A DNA stretch of 64,000 bases from Rhabdornis inornatus (taxonomy: Eukaryota > Chordata > Aves > Passeriformes > Rhabdornithidae): the NCBI GenBank assembly GCA_013397075.1, contig VWZS01002360.1, positions 427,184 to 491,183 on the forward strand, given 5' to 3'. Positions 57,303 through 64,000 of the stretch are shown here, one piece after another. The first letter of the stretch is position 1. Each line of letters opens with the position of its first letter. A model generated the notes under the pieces. It ran no database searches and was not told the DNA's origin. It saw nothing but the letters and a program-made list of their open reading frames with translations. The position numbers and the translations under genes were made by a program.

Positions 57303-58471
57303 CTGACCACGTGTGGTGTAAAGGAGAGAGAGGGAGAGGAGAGAACACACAGATGGTTAGTCAACACCTAATGACCTGTGAAGATCCCCCACCTGACCTG
57401 TGCATTAAAGTGGGATAAACTGGCTGTGCCTTGGTCTGGCTGCCCCCCTTGGTGCAGGCTGGACAGGCTGTGGATGCTCAGAGCATGGAGCAGTGCTGCA
57501 GCCAGCACCACGTCACTGCCTTCACCCCTCTGCCTCCCCTGACAGGGACAACACTCAAGCCTCCAAATACATGCAGCATTCCTGTTTCTGCAGGAAACCT
57601 TGGGCTGTGAGGGAGCACAGCAGCAGTGAAATGCTGTCTGTCAAAGCCCAGGGCTTTTCTCTGGGCAGGTGTCATAACTCACCTTGGCAGCCCCTTGTTC
57701 TCTGCTGCCCTTGCTTGTCAATGAGCTGTTAAACAGCACAAATGTGCCCAGGAGAAGAATGATCCCGGGCAGATGGGGACAGTGTCAGGAGAGGAGGGAG
57801 AGGTGCTCACCAGGCACTGGGCAGAGGCTGGATCACCAACTCCAGCTGAACAAAGGCCAGCTCAGCTGCTCAGCTGTCACCACAGCCGGGCTGTGCCTGC
57901 CCCAGGGCCCTGTGTCACTCGCAGAGGTGACGGCACCGGAGCTGCTCTGTGCCCTGGCAGGTCCCACTCAGGACATGGTGCTGAGCCTGTCACCCCAACA
58001 CAGCACTCCATGGGAACGGGGATAACTGGAGTGGGAAGGGAGAGAGCTGGGGATGCTCTGTCTCCCTCCACAAGGGTTTTCAGGGCGGTGCCCTTTGAGA
58101 CTTCAGCAAAACTAGTTTTAAATTCTGGCTGGCACTTGCTCAGTTCTTCTCTCTCCCACGGAGGACATTTCTGGGGGACAAAGACAGAAGGCAGGGCTCT
58201 TCTAGAGCTGGTGGGTGACACACTGGTGACATACCAGGGACAACCTGCATTGCCAGGCTTCAACTGGGAAGGAAAGGGGGCTTCTCTGAAGGCTCCTTCT
58301 CCCTGTGACTCCCCCTCTTACAGCTGGTGGATGGGGCAGGGATGAGACCAACACTCCATGCCGAGTTTTAGCCAAATCCATGAGATGGGAGATTCCTGAG
58401 CTCCTGCCCCAGGAGCTGCACAGCTGCCAGAGGTGCTGGGAATGTGCCCTGCCCGTTCCCTGCCCTCTTAC
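57303..58471 (-). other. HCN4 intron 5
   Basis: 1.17-kb intron between exons 5 and 6 with no further coding signal and no recognisable repeat. Confidence 0.8.
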
Positions 58472-58618
58472 CTCTCGCAGGGGCTCGCTCAGCTCTCCCA
58501 GGATGCTCTCCTCATCAAACATCTTGCCCTGGTAGCGGTGCTCGTAGTAGTCGTGGATGCGCTGCCGCATGTCCGCAGGCAGCTTGTGGAAGGACATGTA
58601 CTGCTCCACCTGTTTGTA
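58472..58618 (-). CDS. HCN4: HCN4 exon 5: C-linker
   Basis: On the - strand the exon follows TTCCCTGCTCAG and precedes GTAAGA. It is 147 nt (49 codons) and starts and ends on codon boundaries. Reads YKQVEQYMSFHKLPADMRQR then IHDYYEHRYQGKMFDEES and ILGELSEPLRE. These are the A'-D' helices of the C-linker, which couples cAMP binding to the pore gate and mediates tetramer contacts. Human has PPDT where this has PADM (memory). Exon 4 is not found between 58619 and 64000, so intron 4 exceeds 5.4 kb. Confidence 0.97.
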
Positions 58619-61600
58619 CTGAGCAGGGAACACAAGGGACACCAGTTACAGGACATGCCACAAACAGGGCTGCTCACGGGCAGCTTGTGCTAGCCCTGCT
58701 TCCTTCACCTCGAGCAGGGCAGTCTGCAGCAGGAGGGAGGGCTTGTCTGAATCCATGGGGGGTTTGCAGACAACCCTGCTGTGCTCCCCAAATCCCCCAT
58801 GTTTTAACTTTTAAACTCCTCCTCATCCAGGTGCCCTGTGGAGACACCTGCTCACTGCCTGGGTGCTGAGCAGCCTGTGCTCCCCTCCACACAGCCCCAG
58901 CTGGGAGCAGGGCTGAGGGAGGAGTGCCTGTCCTTCCAGCAGACAGTGCTGAGTGAGGACTGTGCAGGACGGGAGCAGGGGAGTCCAAGTGTCCCCAAGG
59001 AAGGTTTTTCCATGGCACGTGGCAGGACAGTGGCCAGCCGGGCTCCAGAGCTGTCCCAGAAGTGCAGCCCCAGGGCCTGTAGGAGGGGAAGCACAGAACC
59101 TGCCCTGGGTGTGTGCTCACAGCCAAACAGAGGGGCACACCCGGGATCAACATCCTGCTGATCCGGCTGAAGCTGCAGTACCCAGCCTGCTGCTTCTCCC
59201 CTCTGTGTTCCTGCCTGCCCTGCCACGATGGAACCTTTGCTTTCCCATGACTTTCCTCCCCTTTTCTTTGCTCCTGTGCCCCATGCACTCACCCTCATCC
59301 ACCCACTTCTTTACCTGATGGTTCACATTTCCAGTTTGAGCAGAATACAAGGGTGCACTGACTGCTGGCAGAGCAGCTTTGGGGATGAATGGTGCTTTCT
59401 GTGAGTAAAGGACACCTCCCCAAGGGCCAGGGCTGTACCAGGGTCCTGTTGCCCTGCAGGTGCTGCAGGACAAGGTGTGTGTCTAGGGAATGGTCACTCT
59501 CCTTTCACTGGTGGCAGTACAGGACACAATCCTGCACTAATTGCTGACAAAAGGATTGTGCTGCTCCTTTCCCAGCCTATTTCCCCTCTTCTCCCTGATA
59601 AGTGTGTCCCTGAATGTCCCTTTAGTGCAGCTTGAGCTGGAGAGCCTGATTAGTGAAGTTGTGCTCTTTACAGCCCCGGGTCCTGCTCCAGGGACAGCCT
59701 GTGCTGGCACTACCAGCTCCATCTGCACCACGGAAGAAAGGACATCACTCCAAGGAGCCAAGGTGGCAGAGGGGACACTCAGGGCTTCCTGGCATTCCCA
59801 AAGCACAGGAATTGCCCGGAAATATTCCTGATCCCTCCTGATCAAAGCCTGACCAAAGGCAAGGGAGTCACCACCTCCCACTGGCACCTGCGTGGCTCAG
59901 GCTCTCTAGGGACTGGCTATGGCAGGACAGGGTGTGCTGGGTGCCCAGAGGAAATGAGGGAGGGAAAGGAAGTGGAAAGCAGCAGCAGAGTGGAAAACAG
60001 CAGCTCCCATGTGGGCAACTCACCCAAAGAGAATTTTGGAGGTTATGGTCTTCCAAGCAGAAAGTCTCAGGGTTTTTGGCTCACCTAACCATAGATGTCT
60101 CCTGCCACTGCAGCCTGAGACACCCATGGGTCCTGGCAAACCAGGCACAGGATATGTGAGACTCCCACTGTGGAAGGGCAAATCACTAGGCACAAGCTTC
60201 TGCTGACTCAGGTTTATTAAATTAACCTAAAATCCACAAAGAGCTCTGCTTGCTTTAATGCTGCATTTTTGTTGAATAAATGATTTGCCAAAAATATCCC
60301 CTTATGCTCTCAGCTTCAGTGCAGTGATTGATCTGGAGCAGTGACCAGTGTCACCAGGTGCCTCTCCTCACCTGCTGCAGCCACCTGCCCCTTCCCCTGT
60401 CCTCTCCTCCACTGGCACTTGCTGTCCATCTCCAACTGCCCTTTGCTCCCTGGGAAAAACATCCCTAAAAGCTCCAAAAATTCACCAGCACAGGCTGGAT
60501 GGGGTGACTGGGACTCTGCTTATTCACCACTGAACGTGGATTTATGGCTTTGCAACAAAGAGCAATAAATTACTGCTCTGCAGTGTTCCTGGCGCTTGTC
60601 AGAGTCCCCTGCCACCACTGTCCCCAGATAAGGCTCCCAGGGAAAACAGGACAAATTTATTTCCCCACAAATAAAGGCACTGCTTCCGATTGCAAATGAA
60701 AATCGGGCTTATAAAAGCAAATGGTGAAATAAGGAACCATCATTCTCTGTCACAGTTAAGGAGAGGGAGATCTTGTCCCTCCTGCCTCTGCTGGTGCTCC
60801 CTCCTCTCACCCATGAGGGTTTTGGGGTGCTCACCTTGTGCAGAGATGGAGTCAGAATTGAAAGCATCAATCCCTTCTTTCCACGTCTGAGAAACTGAAG
60901 ATTCACTGGGGCTTCCCCGTTCCCCTGGAGCTGCTGAAGGCCCCGCTCTTGGGGGGTCAGGCAGATGATGCCACACCCAGCTGGCCCTCTCTAAGGCCAC
61001 TTGGTGTCCCTTTGCTGCCTTCCAGCCGTGGCCAGGCCTCCCCTGACAGTCTCTTCCCCTCCTCCCTCCTCCTCCTCCTCCTCCTCCTCTGCTCAGCCTC
61101 TCACTTGTCTCCCTGTCCCCAGCCTGACCTGTGCTCAGAGCTTAGTGGCCTCTCTGAGTTCAACTAAAAACACTAATTTAGGAATTATTTAAATCTCTCT
61201 GAAGACAATCGAGCCCATTTAAATCCCAGCTCATCTTCTTAAGTCTGTTTTTCCTCAAATAGCCCTTGAAGGAGGTATTAATATATCAAAAGGAAACCAT
61301 TTAGCTGAGCATTTTTGCTTCTATAGCTGGCCACTTTCCCTCCTCTCTCACCACTTCCCTCCCCTTCTCCCAGAGCTCTGATCCCTCACAGCCCAAAGCA
61401 AACTAAATATTTTTAACTGCTTCCATGCCCTCAATATCCATCAGGAATCCTCCTGTCTCTGGCAGGGATAAACTGCTGAACAGACTCAACCCTTTCCTTG
61501 CCCCAGTTCTGAAGATGAAAACCACCAGGAACAGGGGGGGATTGCTGGGGTGTCCTGTGCAGGATTCTATGACCCCTGAGGGTCCCTCCCAACCCAGCAC

Positions 61601-64000
61601 ATTCCATGATGCTGGCACTGCCTGGATCCTTCCAGGATTAGGCTGAGATCACTGTGGCACCGGGTTTCATTCCAACCACAAATATCTCCATATCTGGAGC
61701 CCATGGAAGTCACCAGAGATGCACCTGTGGAAGGAGCAGGAGGCTCCAGCAGAGCATTTCAGCTCAGAACAGTCTTGTGGTGCTCTGCCCTGCCAGCAGG
61801 AGGTCCCTGGAGGCTGGCTTAGGAGCCACCCCGTCCAGTGCTGGGGCTCTCCAAGTGGATCAGTGCTCCACAGGGGAGAGATCAGCTCCTGGGATTCACC
61901 ACATGGAGGGTCCTGACAGGACACAGTGGAATCTTTGTTTTATTTTCCCTGATCTCTGATTAAGAGTCAAACAGTGCAGCTCCCCAGCATTCAGGAATCA
62001 CCAAACCCAAGGAAATGCTGACTTCTGGGGTTTTTTCTCTCTTAAGCCATTCATATTCCCACTTTCAGGATCTATTCTATCCTGCATCTTACTCCACATG
62101 GTCATTATCACAGAGTCACAGGACTGCAGGGAAAAACAAAAGCCCTGTCACAAAAATCTGACTGCTACCTCCATTCTGCAAGAGTTTTATGTGATGTCCT
62201 GGTTGTGAGCCTTTCCAAAGGCTGGATTAATTGATTCCTGTACTATGGCCCTTGCTCATTTTGCCACCAGAAAATGAGTTTAAAGTGTCACCTCCTGGAA
62301 AACCTGGAACACTTTTTCCCTTACTGCACAGTACCTTGAGGAATTCTCTTACCCAGAGTCAGGCTCCTGACCTCTTGCTGTGGTACAGACAATTCCTGGA
62401 GCTTCTGTCACACTTTCTGTCCAACATTCCTTGCACAGGGGATGGCTGTGAGTTGCCTCCCCTCGCTGTGCATCAGCTCCTGTTCAGGATTTTGGCAGGC
62501 AGGGATTTTGGACAATCCCATTCCCAGGCTGGGAGATGGCACCAGACTGAGCAGGATCCATAATGACCCTGATGAAACCCTTGTTTGCCCCCAACCATCT
62601 CTGCTGCTCAGGGCTCTGAGGAAAGCAGATCCAGGAGCTGTGGGACAAATCCCTCTGCACGAAATGTTGTGAGTGCTGAGCCCTAAGGTCTAATCCTGTG
62701 CATCCCATGAGGAATGCAATATGGACAAACCTGCACATCATGGCTATGGAAACAGCCTGTTTTCCCTGGGAATGGCCCCTGAAAGGAATTCCTGGCTGGG
62801 CTGGAGAGGTCACATCCTGCCCTAAGGCACTTTTGGCCATGGTCAATCCATCTTCAGAAATATCACAGGACATTGTGGAGATGTCAGGTCACTGGATCCA
62901 CACATCTGGAATGGGACAGGGAAAAGGGCCCAGCAGTACTCTCCAGAAGAGAGGTGAAATGTGGCCCCAAAGGCTGGAGATGGGGACAGGGGAGCAGGGA
63001 GTGTGTGCAGGGAGGGACCAGCACTGCTGGGAGCAGCGGGACAGGCAGCTCTGGGGGAGGCTCTGTGCTGCAGCATAACCTCCTCATGTATTTATTTATT
63101 TAGTTATGTACAGCTCGAGTGCCAACATGGATTCCCAGACTGATAATGAAGTTTGAAAGCCCTCCCTGGGATGGGAAGAGCTGCTGAGGCAGGGACGTGC
63201 CCTTGCCATGACAACGCAGGCACCCCCAGCTCGCAGCAGGTGTCACTGTGGTGGTCACAGGGCAGAACCCTGTCTGCCTTCCAGGCCCAGGATGGAGATG
63301 TCAGAATCTGAGCTGTAATCCCACTGTTTCTGACGTGTTTTACAGCTCCAGAATGGGCCTCCTCTCAGGAATAGGCAAACCAAGTTTAAGTCCACCAATG
63401 ACATTCTCCTGCAAGAGTGGGAACTACTCGACTACTCTGGCTAAGGGAGTTTGCACCACAAGACATTCTGAAAAGAATCCATTAAACAAACATTTCTGTT
63501 TTATAACCAACCCAGGATTCTTTCAGGGAAAGGATTAAGTAAACCTGAAACAACTGACACAATTTCTGAGTTTCTGGCTGAGATGAACACCCCATTACCT
63601 GTATCTTACACTCTTTTGACTCTGCAGAGCAGCCAGAACCCCCTGATTGCAGAGAAGCAAAGCTGCCCTGGGCTAGTGCTGGGACCCCAGGCCCAGGGCA
63701 CACCAGAGGCCCTGACACAATCACTGAAGGCCATCATTTATCAGCCTTGTTATCAAGCCTGGGTGTTTTGGTTGACAGTAATGTAGGACACAACAGTGCT
63801 CAGGCCATCTCTACACAGAGGGAACAAAAACCCAGTGCTGGCTTGACAGGATAAAGCCAGGCTCTCCAAACTTTTTCCAATTAGGAAATTTGATTACATT
63901 TTGCATTTGATTAAGTGCTGCAAACACCTTTAATTTGTGGAGTGCTGCACTCCCTGCCCTCTCCTTCACACACATTACCCAAGGTGTGAGTGAGCTCTGC
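58619..64000 (-). other. HCN4 intron 4, 3' part
   Basis: No HCN4 exon 4 residues (for example the end of S6 and RRQYQEK) are found here, so the intron continues past the window. It holds a CTC-type microsatellite at 61059-61090 and a probable CR1 end at 61558-61612. Nothing else was recognised. Confidence 0.75.
61558..61612 (+). mobile_element. Probable CR1 3'-end remnant
   Basis: GCAGGATTCTATGACCCCTG, then AGGGTCCCTCCCAACCCAGC and ACATTCCATGAT resembles a CR1 3' end with its ATTCTATG tail. It is short and partly scrambled. Confidence 0.6.

Larger units (their letters stand above)
41286..64000 (-). other. HCN4: HCN4 gene, 3' half
   Basis: Four - strand exons (58618-58472, 57302-57062, 55225-55061, 45499-43935) join in phase into the C-linker, cyclic-nucleotide-binding domain and C-terminal tail of an HCN channel. 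HCN4 carries the pacemaker current in sinoatrial cells and is opened by hyperpolarization and cAMP. Exon sizes 147, 241 and 165 equal human HCN4 exons 5-7 as remembered. The tail ends SKLPSNL and contains TLPRQMSSGSLPHPL, which matches HCN4 better than HCN1 (FASNL) or HCN2. Exons 1-4 (N-terminus, voltage sensor, pore) are not in the window. Confidence 0.95.

Noticed and set aside
43935..58618. Identity as HCN1 or HCN2.
   Set aside because: The C-terminus SKLPSNL, the TLPRQMSSGSLP segment and the NEO1 neighbour fit HCN4.
58619..64000. HCN4 exon 4 expected upstream on the - strand.
   Set aside because: No frame carries the S6 end or RRQYQEK residues, so the exon must lie beyond the window.

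Overview
The window is vertebrate nuclear DNA, almost certainly from a bird and possibly a passerine. It has large introns with GT-AG borders, several truncated CR1 retroposons of the avian type, many GC-rich minisatellites and two assembly gaps (15073-15104 and 26550-27130). No bacterial, plasmid or viral genes were seen. The species is inferred from repeat style. The two genes are identified by direct match of exon translations to remembered vertebrate families.

Two convergent genes fill the window. On the + strand, positions 1 to about 32500 hold the 3' half of NEO1 (neogenin). I resolve 16 coding exons whose phases all join, giving about 754 residues. They run from the end of the third fibronectin type III (FN3) domain through FN3 domains 4, 5 and 6, a juxtamembrane linker, one transmembrane helix and the whole cytoplasmic tail, ending at the stop at 29711-29713 and a long 3' UTR. 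On the - strand, 41286-64000 holds the 3' half of HCN4 (hyperpolarization-activated cyclic nucleotide-gated channel 4). Its last four exons encode the C-linker, the cyclic-nucleotide-binding domain and a 520-residue C-terminal tail. The pore-side exons lie beyond 64000. This tail-to-tail order matches the conserved human chromosome 15 neighbourhood as I remember it.

About 8.8 kb (32520-41285) separates the genes. It contains two CR1 fragments, a GC-rich block (about 34.2-37.8 kb) with short tandem repeats, one intronless 695-codon open frame that ends in an overlapping poly(A) signal, and a small GC-box/E-box cluster. I see no recognisable gene there.

The most unusual content is not coding. 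Tandem arrays sit in several introns, and two of them abut NEO1 3' splice sites. The array before the exon at 27224 appears to include the acceptor itself in its last repeat unit, and every right-hand unit repeats a TG tract, a TTAAC and a CAG. The array before the exon at 1662 ends in a unit that carries a well-placed CTGAT branch-point candidate. A nearly perfect 27-bp array of about 48 copies (13345-14638) fills much of one NEO1 intron. A G-quadruplex-capable array lies just upstream of HCN4 exon 7. In protein, the HCN4 tail carries a 13-glutamine run, a 7-alanine run and five spaced (G/N)(Q/H)FQ motifs. One NEO1 cytoplasmic exon is shorter and much more Pro/Glu-rich than the mammalian version I remember. 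I found no new multi-gene system.
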